Assembly: GCA_009930425.1 (NCBI GenBank)
Contig: RZYE01000005.1
Span: forward strand, 1 to 37,645
DNA: 37,645 bases
Source: Actinomycetota bacterium
GTDB taxonomy: Bacteria > Actinomycetota > Actinomycetes > Actinomycetales > Actinomycetaceae
Direction of reading: 5' to 3'
A program made the translations under genes and the position numbers. This document shows, piece after piece, positions 23,804 to 31,443 of the stretch. Position 1 is the stretch's first letter. The number at the start of each line of letters is the position of its first letter. The notes beneath the pieces were generated by a model. The model was not told where the DNA came from. It worked only from the letters and a program-made list of their open reading frames with translations, and did not search any database.

Positions 23804-23825
23804 GGGAATTCACCGAGACATTCCC
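23804..23825. promoter_or_regulatory. Inverted repeat upstream of the mraZ promoter
   Basis: GGGAAT (23804-23809), 10 nt, ATTCCC (23820-23825). The perfect 6-bp half-sites are one helical turn or so apart and end 21 bp before the -35, a typical activator or repressor position. The binding protein is unknown. Confidence 0.4.
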
Positions 23826-23846
23826 CGAATCCGCCCCGTTTCGAGG

Positions 23847-23878
23847 TTGACGGTGGAGGGAAGTGGAGTAAGGTGGGG
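23847..23878 (+). promoter_or_regulatory. mraZ/dcw promoter with three MraZ-type boxes
   Basis: TTGACG (23847-23852), a 16-nt spacer and TAAGGT (23869-23874). Three direct repeats GTGGAG, GTGGAG and GTGGGG start at 23853, 23863 and 23873, exactly 10 nt apart, lying in and over the promoter. MraZ is known to bind such 10-nt-period G-rich repeats at its own promoter and to repress the dcw cluster, so autoregulation is expected. Confidence 0.75.
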
Positions 23879-23911
23879 CCATCGGGTTATGGAGTGGCGA
23901 GGAGGTGGCCG

Positions 23912-24343
23912 ATGTTCCTCGGGACCCACGAGCCACGCCTCGACGAGAAGGGCCGGCTGATCCTGCCCGCCAGGTACCGCGACGAGCTCTCGGCCGGGCT
24001 CGTGCTCACCCGTGGCCAGGAGCGCTGCGTCTACGTCTTCCCCATGCGGGAGTTCGAGCGGCTGCACGAGCAGCTGAAGGCCACTCCGGTGACGGCGCGG
24101 GCGGCCCGGAACCACCTGCGGATGTTCCTCTCCGGGGCCACCGACGACGTCCCCGACAAGCAGGGGCGCATCACCATCCCTGCCTCGTTGCGGCAGTACG
24201 CGGGCCTCGACCGCGATGTCGCCGTCATCGGCGCCGGAAGCCGGGTCGAGATCTGGGACGCCGCGGCATGGCATGCGTTCGTCACCGAGCAGGAGGACGA
24301 GTACTCCGCGACTGCCGAGGAGGTGATCCCCGGGATCTTCTGA
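23912..24343 (+). CDS. mraZ: Transcriptional regulator MraZ
   Basis: MraZ is the first gene of the dcw cluster, a ring-forming SpoVT/AbrB-like DNA-binding protein that represses its own operon. The 143-residue protein has the two family repeats, each with a DxxGR loop: DEKGR (11-15) and DKQGR (82-86), followed by [10 protein letters not shown]. The ATG at 23912 is preceded by GGAGGTGG; an upstream in-frame extension overlaps the promoter boxes and is rejected. Three 10-nt-spaced boxes in the promoter fit its known binding mode. A structured leader separates it from rsmH. Confidence 0.97.
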   Translation: MFLGTHEPRLDEKGRLILPARYRDELSAGLVLTRGQERCVYVFPMREFERLHEQLKATPVTARAARNHLRMFLSGATDDVPDKQGRITIPASLRQYAGLDRDVAVIGAGSRVEIWDAAAWHAFVTEQEDEYSATAEEVIPGIF

Positions 24344-24374
24344 GCGGCGCCTCTCCCGATGAGGTCTCTCGCCA

Positions 24375-24445
24375 TGGTCTGACGCACTTCCCCGGCGCCA
24401 GACCAAGGGGGGAGTCCTGGTCGGGAGGAGGAAAGCCTCCCGACC
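24375..24445 (+). ncRNA. Structured leader before rsmH, candidate mraW RNA motif
   Basis: There are two hairpins in the 127-nt gap. The first pairs TGGTCTG (24375-24381) with CAGACCA (24399-24405), plus an inner 3 bp, closing a 9-nt loop ACUUCCCCG. The second pairs 24419-24428 with 24436-24445 (10 bp perfect, 7-nt loop AGGAAAG). The first loop (UUCCCC, 24388-24393) can also pair with GGGGAG at 24409-24414, a possible pseudoknot. The mraW motif is a known actinobacterial RNA class located upstream of this gene; identity is inferred from position and shape. Confidence 0.6.
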
Positions 24446-24470
24446 GCCACCCCGTCGATCGAAGGGCACC

Positions 24471-25421
24471 ATGAACACCTCCGGGACCACAGCCGAGCGC
24501 CACGTGCCGGTGCTCGCGCATCGGTGCCTGGAGCTGTTGCGCCCGGCACTGGCCGACGGTGGGACCCTGGTGGATGCGACGCTCGGGCTCGGTGGACACA
24601 GCGAACTCGTCCTGACGGCCCTGTCGGCCGTGCGCGTCGTCGGCATCGACCGGGATGCCGCGGCCATCGCGCTCGCGGAGGAGCGTCTCGCCCCCTTCGG
24701 GGAGCGATTCCTGGCCGTGCACACGACGTACGACCGCATCGGGGAGGTCGCGGGGGGAGCCGTGGACGCGGTGCTGATGGACCTCGGGGTCTCCTCCCTC
24801 CAGCTCGACGAGGCCGGCCGCGGCTTCGCGTACGCGAAGGACGCACCCCTGGACATGCGGATGGACGTCACCGCGGGGGAGGGGGCGGCCGACCTCCTGG
24901 CCCGCGCCGACGAGGCAGAGCTGCGCACCATCCTGTACCGCTGGGGTGAGGAGAAATTCGCGCCGCGCATCGCTCGCGAGATCGTCCGCACCCGCTCCAC
25001 CACGCCCATCGAGCGCACCGGCCAGCTCGTCGAGATCGTCCGCCGGTCGATTCCCGCCGCCGCACGTCGCCATGGCGGCAACCCCGCGAAGCGGACGTTC
25101 CAGGCGATCCGGATCGCGGTGAACCACGAGATGGACATCCTCGCCGCGGCGGTTCCCGCCGCGATCGATGCTCTCCGGCCCGGCGGACGCATCGTGGTGC
25201 TCGCCTACCACTCCCTCGAGGACCGGATCGTGAAGCAGGAGTTCCACCGCCGCTCCACCTCGTCGGCGCCACCCGGGCTGCCCGAACTGGATGAGCATCG
25301 TCCGACCCTCCGGCTCCTCACCAGGGGAGCCGAGAAGGCCGACGAGACGGAGATCGCCGCGAACCCGAGGTCAGCCTCGGTGCGGTTGCGAGCCGCCGAG
25401 AGAATCAGGGAGAACCCATGA
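24471..25421 (+). CDS. rsmH: 16S rRNA (cytosine-1402-N4)-methyltransferase RsmH (MraW)
   Basis: RsmH methylates N4 of C1402 in the 16S rRNA P-site. The 316-residue protein has ERHVPVLAHRCLELL at the N-terminus and SAM motif LVDATLGLGGHS (33-44). It also has MDLGVSSLQLDEAGRGF, RTFQAIRIAVNHE and the late YHSLEDRIVKQEF motif, all diagnostic. The ATG at 24471 follows GAAGGGCACC. Its stop overlaps the ftsL start as ATGA. The leader carries a candidate mraW RNA motif that may control this gene and the downstream division genes together. Confidence 0.98.
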   Translation: MNTSGTTAERHVPVLAHRCLELLRPALADGGTLVDATLGLGGHSELVLTALSAVRVVGIDRDAAAIALAEERLAPFGERFLAVHTTYDRIGEVAGGAVDAVLMDLGVSSLQLDEAGRGFAYAKDAPLDMRMDVTAGEGAADLLARADEAELRTILYRWGEEKFAPRIAREIVRTRSTTPIERTGQLVEIVRRSIPAAARRHGGNPAKRTFQAIRIAVNHEMDILAAAVPAAIDALRPGGRIVVLAYHSLEDRIVKQEFHRRSTSSAPPGLPELDEHRPTLRLLTRGAEKADETEIAANPRSASVRLRAAERIRENP

Positions 25422-25816
25422 GCACCGCCGCCCGCGCCACCGCACCCCGGCCCGCCACCCGCCTCACGGACAAGCAGGCGTGGAAGCCACGACTCCAGGT
25501 GGTCCGCTCCCCGGAACCCTCGCGCTCCCTGGTCCCGTTCCTCGCCCTGTGCCTGGGCGTCCTCCTCTGTGCGCTGGTCGCCGCGCTCCTCCTCAACACC
25601 GCCATGGCGGTCTCGTCGCACCGGGTCCACGAGCAGCAGATCGAACTGGCACAACTGCGCGAGACGCAGGCGGAGATGCAGGCCAGGCTCGATTCGGCCG
25701 GCTCGCCGTCCGAGCTCCGCCAGCGCGCACGCTCCCTCGGTATGGTTCCCGCAGAGGCCACCGTCTACATCAGCGTGGCCTCCCAGTCGATCGTCTCGGC
25801 GGTGGAGGGGAATTGA
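25418..25816 (+). CDS. ftsL: Cell division protein FtsL
   Basis: FtsL is a bitopic septal protein that works with FtsQ/FtsB homologues to activate FtsWI. The 132-residue protein has a basic cytoplasmic N-terminus (1-36), one transmembrane segment (about 37-60, VPFLALCLGVLLCALVAALL) and a periplasm-side coiled coil (about 66-92, VHEQQIELAQLRETQAEMQA). A short C-terminal segment with LGMVPAEATVYI follows. FtsL is poorly conserved; the call rests on size, topology and its position between rsmH and ftsI. It overlaps rsmH (ATGA) and ftsI (TTGA). Confidence 0.92.
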   Translation: MSTAARATAPRPATRLTDKQAWKPRLQVVRSPEPSRSLVPFLALCLGVLLCALVAALLLNTAMAVSSHRVHEQQIELAQLRETQAEMQARLDSAGSPSELRQRARSLGMVPAEATVYISVASQSIVSAVEGN

Positions 25817-27624
25817 GCCCACGACCCGGTCCCGTGTGGTCCTCCGGCCAGCTGAGGCGGGTCCTGCGACGCCGGAACGTCGTCGCGGTCCTCTTCCTCT
25901 CGGTGTTCCTGGTGTTCTCCGGGCGCCTCGTCTACGTCCAGGCGGTGCAGGGGCCTCGCCTGGCCGGTGAGGCCCTGCAGTCGAGGTTGCGCACCTACGA
26001 GATCCAGGCACCGCGGGGGGACATCGTCGACGTTGGTGGAGACGTGCTGGCCACGTCGGTGCAGCGCTACAACGTCGGGGTCAACCAGGGCAAGGTCGCC
26101 ACCTTCCGCCACCTGGAGGAGGACGAGGACGGCGAGACCGTCCTCGTGGGTACGGGTGCCGCGGCCGCGGCCGACCTGCTCGCCCCCCTCCTCGGGAGGG
26201 ATCCTGCGGAGCTGGGCGCCCAGATGGTGGGCGACTCCACGTTCACCTACCTCGCGAAGGGGCTCTCCCCGTCGCAGTGGAGGGAGATCCGGGCACTCGG
26301 GATACCGGGGATCGAGCCCGAGTCGGTGACCGACCGGCTGTACCCGAACGGGACGACCGCCGGCAACATCCTCGGATTCGTCAAGCGGGAGGGCAGCGAT
26401 CTCATCGGGAACGCAGGGATCGAGTTCAAGTTCGACGAGGAACTGCATGGCCGGAACGGCAGCGAGACCGTGGAGATCGGCAACGGCGGACAGGTGATAC
26501 CGACCGGCATGTACGAGGTGACGGAGGGGGAGCCGGGGGACACGCTGCGCCTCACCATCGACAGGGACGTGCAGTACGTCGCCCAGCAGGCGCTCGACGA
26601 GACGGTCTCGAAGTACGGGGCTCACTGGGCCGGGATCGCGGTGATGGAGATCGGCACCGGCCGGATGCTCGTGCTCGCGGACTCCGGTGCGGTCGATCCC
26701 GGCAACGTCACCGCCACCCCCGAGCGCGCACGCGGGGCGCGAAGCGTGTCCGCCCCATACGAGCCCGGGTCGACCGGGAAGCTGCTCACCATCGCGGCAG
26801 CCATCGACGACGGCGTCGTCGAGCCGCTCACGACCTTCACCGTGCCGGACAGGATGGTGATCGACGGGCAGCTCTTCCGCGACCACGAGCCCGGGCACCC
26901 GGAGCAGGAGATGACCGTGGCGGGGATCCTCGCGACGTCCTCCAACGTGGGGACCGTGCTGGTCGGCAACCTCATGGAGGACGCGCACCGCTACGAGTAC
27001 ATGCGCGCCTTCGGCTTCGGCTCGCAGACGGGGATCGAGCTCCCGGGCGAGAGCGCCGGCATCCTGTACGAGCCGGACGACTGGGACGGACGCACCAGGA
27101 TGACCACCATGTTCGGCCAGGGCTATGCGGTCACGCTCGCCCAGAACGTCGCCATGGTGGCGGTCCTCGGCAACGGCGGGGTCCACGTGCCCCCGACCCT
27201 CGTGGAGTCGATCGAGCACCCGGACGGCTCCGTGACCGTCCCGGACGTGCCGGAGGAACGCCGCGTCGTCTCGGAGGAGACCGCGGCGACGATGATCGCC
27301 ATGATGGAGGGTGTCGTTCAGCCGGGGGGCACGGCGCCGAAGGCCGCCATCGACGGCTACCGCGTCGCCGGCAAGACCGGCACCGCGCAGACGGCGGACG
27401 GTACGGGTCGGCTCAACGCGGTGGTCGCCAACTTCGTCGGGCTCGTGCCGGCCGACGACCCCAGGTTCGCGGTCGCCGTCGCCGTCTACAGGCCGTCCTC
27501 GGGGTTCTACGGCGGCACCATCGCCGCCCCCGTGTTCAAGGAGGTCGCCGAGTTCGCGCTCCACGATGCCGGCGTGAAGCCCTCCAGCGGCAGCGCTGCC
27601 ACGTTCCCGTGGATCGTCGAGTGA
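25813..27624 (+). CDS. ftsI: Septal penicillin-binding protein FtsI (PBP3/PbpB)
   Basis: This is the division-specific class B transpeptidase, partner of FtsW. The 603-residue protein has one transmembrane segment (about 22-40), the pedestal domain from APRGDIVD (67-74), and the transpeptidase domain with S320-T-G-K323, SSN (376-378) and KTG (521-523). The start is TTG 25813, overlapping the ftsL stop as TTGA and preceded by GTGGAGGGGAA. A GTG seven codons later has no binding site, and much longer upstream frames overlap ftsL and rsmH. The rare TTG start with a strong binding site suggests tuned expression. The end overlaps the next gene as GTGA. Confidence 0.97.
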   Translation: MSPRPGPVWSSGQLRRVLRRRNVVAVLFLSVFLVFSGRLVYVQAVQGPRLAGEALQSRLRTYEIQAPRGDIVDVGGDVLATSVQRYNVGVNQGKVATFRHLEEDEDGETVLVGTGAAAAADLLAPLLGRDPAELGAQMVGDSTFTYLAKGLSPSQWREIRALGIPGIEPESVTDRLYPNGTTAGNILGFVKREGSDLIGNAGIEFKFDEELHGRNGSETVEIGNGGQVIPTGMYEVTEGEPGDTLRLTIDRDVQYVAQQALDETVSKYGAHWAGIAVMEIGTGRMLVLADSGAVDPGNVTATPERARGARSVSAPYEPGSTGKLLTIAAAIDDGVVEPLTTFTVPDRMVIDGQLFRDHEPGHPEQEMTVAGILATSSNVGTVLVGNLMEDAHRYEYMRAFGFGSQTGIELPGESAGILYEPDDWDGRTRMTTMFGQGYAVTLAQNVAMVAVLGNGGVHVPPTLVESIEHPDGSVTVPDVPEERRVVSEETAATMIAMMEGVVQPGGTAPKAAIDGYRVAGKTGTAQTADGTGRLNAVVANFVGLVPADDPRFAVAVAVYRPSSGFYGGTIAAPVFKEVAEFALHDAGVKPSSGSAATFPWIVE

Positions 27625-28997
27625 CTCCGCCCCGGGACATCAGCCTCGGGCAGTTGAAGGGCACCTTCATCCTCGAGGGCCCCGTCAACGACTGCCGGCC
27701 CGACTGGGCGAGCCTCGTCCCGGCCGGCGTCGCCTCGGACAGCCGTGAGGTGCGCGCCGGCGACCTCTTCGTGGCGGGACCCGGTGCCCGCTCGCACGGG
27801 GCGGCGTTCGTCCCCAGCGCGTTGCGCGCCGGTGCGGTGGCCGTCCTCACGGATCCCTCCGGCCTCGGGGTGCTGGGTGACGTGCGGGTGCCCATCCTCG
27901 TGAAGGCGGGCGCCCACAGGTTGGCGGCCCCCATCGCCGCCGCGCTCTGGGGCCAGCCCGCCGAGCGGCTGCGGTTGGTGGCGGTCACGGGTACCCACGG
28001 TGTCGCCACCACGGCCGCGATGGTGCACGGGCTGCTCGCCTCCTGCGGCGTGCGGGCCGTCGGGGTGGCCTCCGAGCGTCTCACCGCCCCCGAGCTCCAC
28101 CGGCTCCTCGCCTCGGATCCGGAGGCGACGGACGCCGTCGCCGTCCTGCCTGCCGCCGCCCTGCGCCGTGGTGCCGGCGTCGGGCTGCGCCCCGACGCCG
28201 TGGCGGTCGCCGCACTCCACGACCCGCGGCCGCAGGTGCTGGCGTCGCTCGCGGCCGAGGTGCGTGTCCTCCTCGCGGCGGCGCGCCACCGCGTCATCCT
28301 CCTCGACAGCGACACCTCGGCCCACCTCGCCGACGAGTTCCCCGACGCCGTCCTCGTCGCCCTGCCGACCTCACCGCACGCCCACCGGGCCACGTGGCGG
28401 GTCACGGGGGTCGGGGCCGACGGCGCCGCCTCCACGTTCTCCCTCCACGGTCCCGGCGGCCTTCGGCGCACCACGACCGTCGGCAGGCCCGGTGCGCTCC
28501 TCCTCGCCGACGCCGCCCTCGCGGTCGTCACGGCGCTCACCGGGGGCCACGTGGATCCGGACCTCGCCCCCGGCGTCCCCATCGACCTCCCCCACCGGAT
28601 GGAGGTGCTGCGGCGCCGGCCCGCCGTGGTGACGGACCGGGTCGCCACGGCCGCCGAGCTCCGGCGCGTGCTCTCCGCGCTCCCGGACCGAGGGCGGGTG
28701 TGGTGCGTCTACCCCGCCGCCGCCCCCCTCGAGCGGGCCGGGAGGCTCGAGGTCGCCCAGGCGCTGTCCGACTGCGCCGACGGGATCGTCCTGGCCGGCT
28801 CCGCCGACGGCGAGGCCGCGCTGGCCGCGCTGCGCTCCTGCTTCACCCCGGCGGAGGCCGGACGGGTGCACGAGGCCGCCTCCGTGGACGCGGCGGTCTC
28901 GTTCGCGCTCAGTCACGCCCGCCCGGAGGACATCGTCCTCGTCGCCGGATGTGGGACGATTCTTCGCGGGGATTGCCCGAGGGAAGGACACACATGA
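27621..28997 (+). CDS. MurE-like Mur ligase homologue lacking catalytic motifs (putative pseudoenzyme)
   Basis: This 458-residue protein occupies the murE position and follows the MurE layout. The N-terminal UDP-MurNAc-binding domain is recognisable, with SDSREVRAGDLFVAGPGARS (39-58). The segment matching the P-loop GTNGKTTT reads GTHGVATT (124-131), so the ATP-binding lysine is V128. The region matching VDYAHTPDALE reads TDRVATAAEL (338-347), and no DNPR motif is present. Only RME (326-328) and the C-terminal DIVLVAGCGT remain. The frame is intact, with GTGA and ATGA overlaps to ftsI and murF, so it is translated, not a decayed pseudogene. It cannot be expected to ligate an amino acid; a structural or regulatory role in the Mur/division complex is inference. 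Confidence 0.85.
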   Translation: MTPPRDISLGQLKGTFILEGPVNDCRPDWASLVPAGVASDSREVRAGDLFVAGPGARSHGAAFVPSALRAGAVAVLTDPSGLGVLGDVRVPILVKAGAHRLAAPIAAALWGQPAERLRLVAVTGTHGVATTAAMVHGLLASCGVRAVGVASERLTAPELHRLLASDPEATDAVAVLPAAALRRGAGVGLRPDAVAVAALHDPRPQVLASLAAEVRVLLAAARHRVILLDSDTSAHLADEFPDAVLVALPTSPHAHRATWRVTGVGADGAASTFSLHGPGGLRRTTTVGRPGALLLADAALAVVTALTGGHVDPDLAPGVPIDLPHRMEVLRRRPAVVTDRVATAAELRRVLSALPDRGRVWCVYPAAAPLERAGRLEVAQALSDCADGIVLAGSADGEAALAALRSCFTPAEAGRVHEAASVDAAVSFALSHARPEDIVLVAGCGTILRGDCPREGHT

Positions 28998-30364
28998 TCC
29001 GGCTGGGCGAGATCGCCGCGGCGTGCGGCGGCACGGTGCTGGGCGAGGACCGGGCGATCAGCCCCGAGGCGTTCATCGATTCCCGCGCCGTGGTGCCCGG
29101 GGGCCTCTTCTGCGCCTTCAGGGGCGAGCGCTCCGACGGCCACGACCATGTCGCCGCCGCCCTGGACAGTGGTGCCGGGGCCGCCCTCGTCGACCACCCC
29201 GTGGAGGGAACGGGCCCGCTCGTCGTCGTCGACGACGTGCAGGTGGCCATGGGACGGCTCGCTGCCGCCCACGTCGCCCGCCTCCGGGACTCCCTCACCG
29301 TCGTCGCCGTCACGGGTTCCGTGGGCAAGACGACCACGAAGGACCTCCTCGCTGCCGTCCTCCCGGGGCCGACCGTCGTCACCCGGGGATCGCTCAACAA
29401 CGAGATCGGGCTCCCGTTGACGGCGCTGCGCGCCACCCCCGACACCCGCCACCTCGTGCTCGAGATGGGAGCGGACAAGGAGGGCGACATCGCCTACCTC
29501 ACCTCGCTCGTGCCGCCCGATGTCTCGGTCGTGCTGGCCGTCGCGCGCGCCCACCTCGGGGTGTTCGGGGGGATCGAGCGGGTGGCGGAGGCCAAGCAGG
29601 AGATCGTCCGGGGGCTGGGCCCGGGCGGCACCGCCGTCCTCAACGCCGACGACCACAGGGTCGCAGCGATGGCCGCGGTGGCTCCGGGCGCCGTCGTCCG
29701 GTTCGGCCGCGAGCCGCGGCCGGCGGACGACCCCGTGACCGTGGCGGCGTCCGACGTCCGCCTCGACGAGGGCGGTCACGCCAGCTTCACCCTCCGGGCG
29801 GGCGGCGGATCCGCGCCCGTCACGCTCGGCCTCGTGGGCGCCCACCACGTCAGCAACGCCCTCGCCGCGGCCGCCGTGGCGCACACCCTGGGGGTCCCGC
29901 TCCCCGACGTGGCGCGCGCGCTGTCCGGGCGCGCCGCCTCGAGCCCGCACCGGATGTCGGTGACCACGCGAGCGGACGGCATCACGATCATCGACGACGC
30001 CTACAACGCCAACCCGGACTCCATGGCTGCCGCCCTGCGGACGCTCACCGCGATCGCCCACGGACGGCGCTCCGTGGCCGTGGTCGGGGCGATGCTCGAA
30101 CTCGGCGATGCCGAGGTGGAGGAACACGCCGCCGTCGGCGCCCTCGCCGCCGACCTGGGGGTCGATCGGCTCATCGCAGTGGGCCAGCTCGCGTCCCACG
30201 CCGCCGGCGAGTTCCCGCCGGACCGGGTCCGCCGGTGTGCGGACCTCGACGCTGCCCGCGCAGCGCTGGCGGAGGAACTGCGCGCCGGCGACGTCGTGCT
30301 CATCAAGGCCTCCAACGGCTCGCGCCTGTGGACGCTCGCCGACGAGTGGGCGGGTGAGGCATGA
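28994..30364 (+). CDS. murF: UDP-N-acetylmuramoyl-tripeptide--D-alanyl-D-alanine ligase
   Basis: MurF adds D-Ala-D-Ala to the cytoplasmic peptidoglycan precursor. The 456-residue protein has an N-terminal substrate domain with FIDSRAVVPGGLFCAF, the P-loop GSVGKTTT (108-115), the central AHLGVFGGIERVAEAK and the C-terminal DDAYNANPDSM motif, all intact. This is in contrast to the preceding MurE-like gene. The ATG overlaps the upstream stop as ATGA, with GGGAAGGA before it. The end overlaps mraY as ATGA. Confidence 0.98.
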   Translation: MIRLGEIAAACGGTVLGEDRAISPEAFIDSRAVVPGGLFCAFRGERSDGHDHVAAALDSGAGAALVDHPVEGTGPLVVVDDVQVAMGRLAAAHVARLRDSLTVVAVTGSVGKTTTKDLLAAVLPGPTVVTRGSLNNEIGLPLTALRATPDTRHLVLEMGADKEGDIAYLTSLVPPDVSVVLAVARAHLGVFGGIERVAEAKQEIVRGLGPGGTAVLNADDHRVAAMAAVAPGAVVRFGREPRPADDPVTVAASDVRLDEGGHASFTLRAGGGSAPVTLGLVGAHHVSNALAAAAVAHTLGVPLPDVARALSGRAASSPHRMSVTTRADGITIIDDAYNANPDSMAAALRTLTAIAHGRRSVAVVGAMLELGDAEVEEHAAVGALAADLGVDRLIAVGQLASHAAGEFPPDRVRRCADLDAARAALAEELRAGDVVLIKASNGSRLWTLADEWAGEA

Positions 30365-31443
30365 TCTCGATCCTGGTCGCCGCGGCGGTGGCACTGGTCC
30401 TCGCGCTGCTGGGCACGCCCCTGTTCATCCGCCTGCTGGTGCGGAAGAACTACGGCCAGTTCATCCGCCAGGACGGTCCGACGGCGCACTTCACGAAGCG
30501 CGGCACGCCCACGATGGGCGGGGTGGTCATCATCGGTGCCACGGTGGTCGGCTACTTCACGGGGAACCTGTCCACCGGGCGCGTGCCGAACGTGTCCGGG
30601 CTCCTCCTGCTCTTCCTCGTCGTGGGCCTCGGCATCATCGGGTTCCTCGACGACTACATCAAGATCTCCCGGCAACGATCGCTCGGCCTCAACCCCCTCG
30701 GGAAGATGATCGGGCAGGCGGTCATCGGCATCGCCTTCGCCGTGCTGGCCACGCAGTTCCCCAACCAGAACCTGCGCACGCCGGCCTCCCTGCGCATCTC
30801 GATCCTGCGCGACACCGACATCGACCTCGCGCACTGGGGAGTCGGCATCGGCATCCTGCTGTTCATCGTGTGGGCCAACTTCCTCATCACCGCGTGGTCG
30901 AACGCGGTCAACCTGACCGACGGCCTCGACGGCCTCGCCACCGGGACGTCCATCTTCGTCTTCGTCGCCTACACCGTCATCGCCATGTGGCAGTCCAACC
31001 AGTCGTGCCAGTACCTGCTCGAGCCCGGCGCCGGCTGCTACGAGGTCCGCGACCCCCGCGACCTCGCCATCGTCGCCGCCGCCCTCGCCGGGGCCTGCTT
31101 CGGCTTCCTCTGGTGGAACGCCTCCCCGGCCGCGATCTTCATGGGCGACACCGGTTCGCTCGCCCTCGGCGGCGCCGTCGCCGGTTTCTCGATCCTGACC
31201 CGCACCGAGTTTCTCGCCGTCCTCCTCGGCGGCCTGTTCGTCATCATCGTGATGAGCGACGTCATCCAGATCGGCTCTTTCAAGATGACCGGCAAGCGGG
31301 TCTTCCGGATGGCACCCCTCCACCACCACTTCGAGCTGGGTGGCTGGAACGAGGTCACCATCGTCATCCGGTTCTGGCTGATCGCCGGCCTCTGCGTGGC
31401 GCTCGGCGTCGGCATCTTCTACGCCGACTGGGTGGCGGCATGA
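30361..31443 (+). CDS. mraY: Phospho-N-acetylmuramoyl-pentapeptide-transferase MraY
   Basis: MraY is an integral membrane enzyme that transfers phospho-MurNAc-pentapeptide to undecaprenyl phosphate, forming lipid I. The 360-residue protein has about ten transmembrane segments. It carries the family motifs: GTPTMGGVVII (48-58), the catalytic DD in FLDDYIKI (95-102), NAVNLTDGLDGLA (181-193), FMGDTGSLALGG, and the PLHHHFELGGWNE histidine loop near residue 320. The start ATG overlaps the murF stop, and its own stop overlaps the murD start (both ATGA). Confidence 0.98.
   Translation: MISILVAAAVALVLALLGTPLFIRLLVRKNYGQFIRQDGPTAHFTKRGTPTMGGVVIIGATVVGYFTGNLSTGRVPNVSGLLLLFLVVGLGIIGFLDDYIKISRQRSLGLNPLGKMIGQAVIGIAFAVLATQFPNQNLRTPASLRISILRDTDIDLAHWGVGIGILLFIVWANFLITAWSNAVNLTDGLDGLATGTSIFVFVAYTVIAMWQSNQSCQYLLEPGAGCYEVRDPRDLAIVAAALAGACFGFLWWNASPAAIFMGDTGSLALGGAVAGFSILTRTEFLAVLLGGLFVIIVMSDVIQIGSFKMTGKRVFRMAPLHHHFELGGWNEVTIVIRFWLIAGLCVALGVGIFYADWVAA

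Noticed and set aside
23666-23850. Small minus-strand gene between the DUF3040 terminator and mraZ
   Set aside because: The open frame there has low-complexity composition, no ribosome binding site and no TANNNT promoter; the region is better explained as regulatory.
26277-27620. Long in-frame extension upstream of the MurE-like gene
   Set aside because: It lies in another frame of ftsI; the GTG at 27621 with GTGA overlap and the Mur N-terminal domain define the start.
27621-28997. Reading the MurE-like gene as a pseudogene or sequencing error
   Set aside because: No frameshift or stop is present, the overlaps on both sides are exact, and the motif losses are substitutions spread over three separate motifs, not one lesion.
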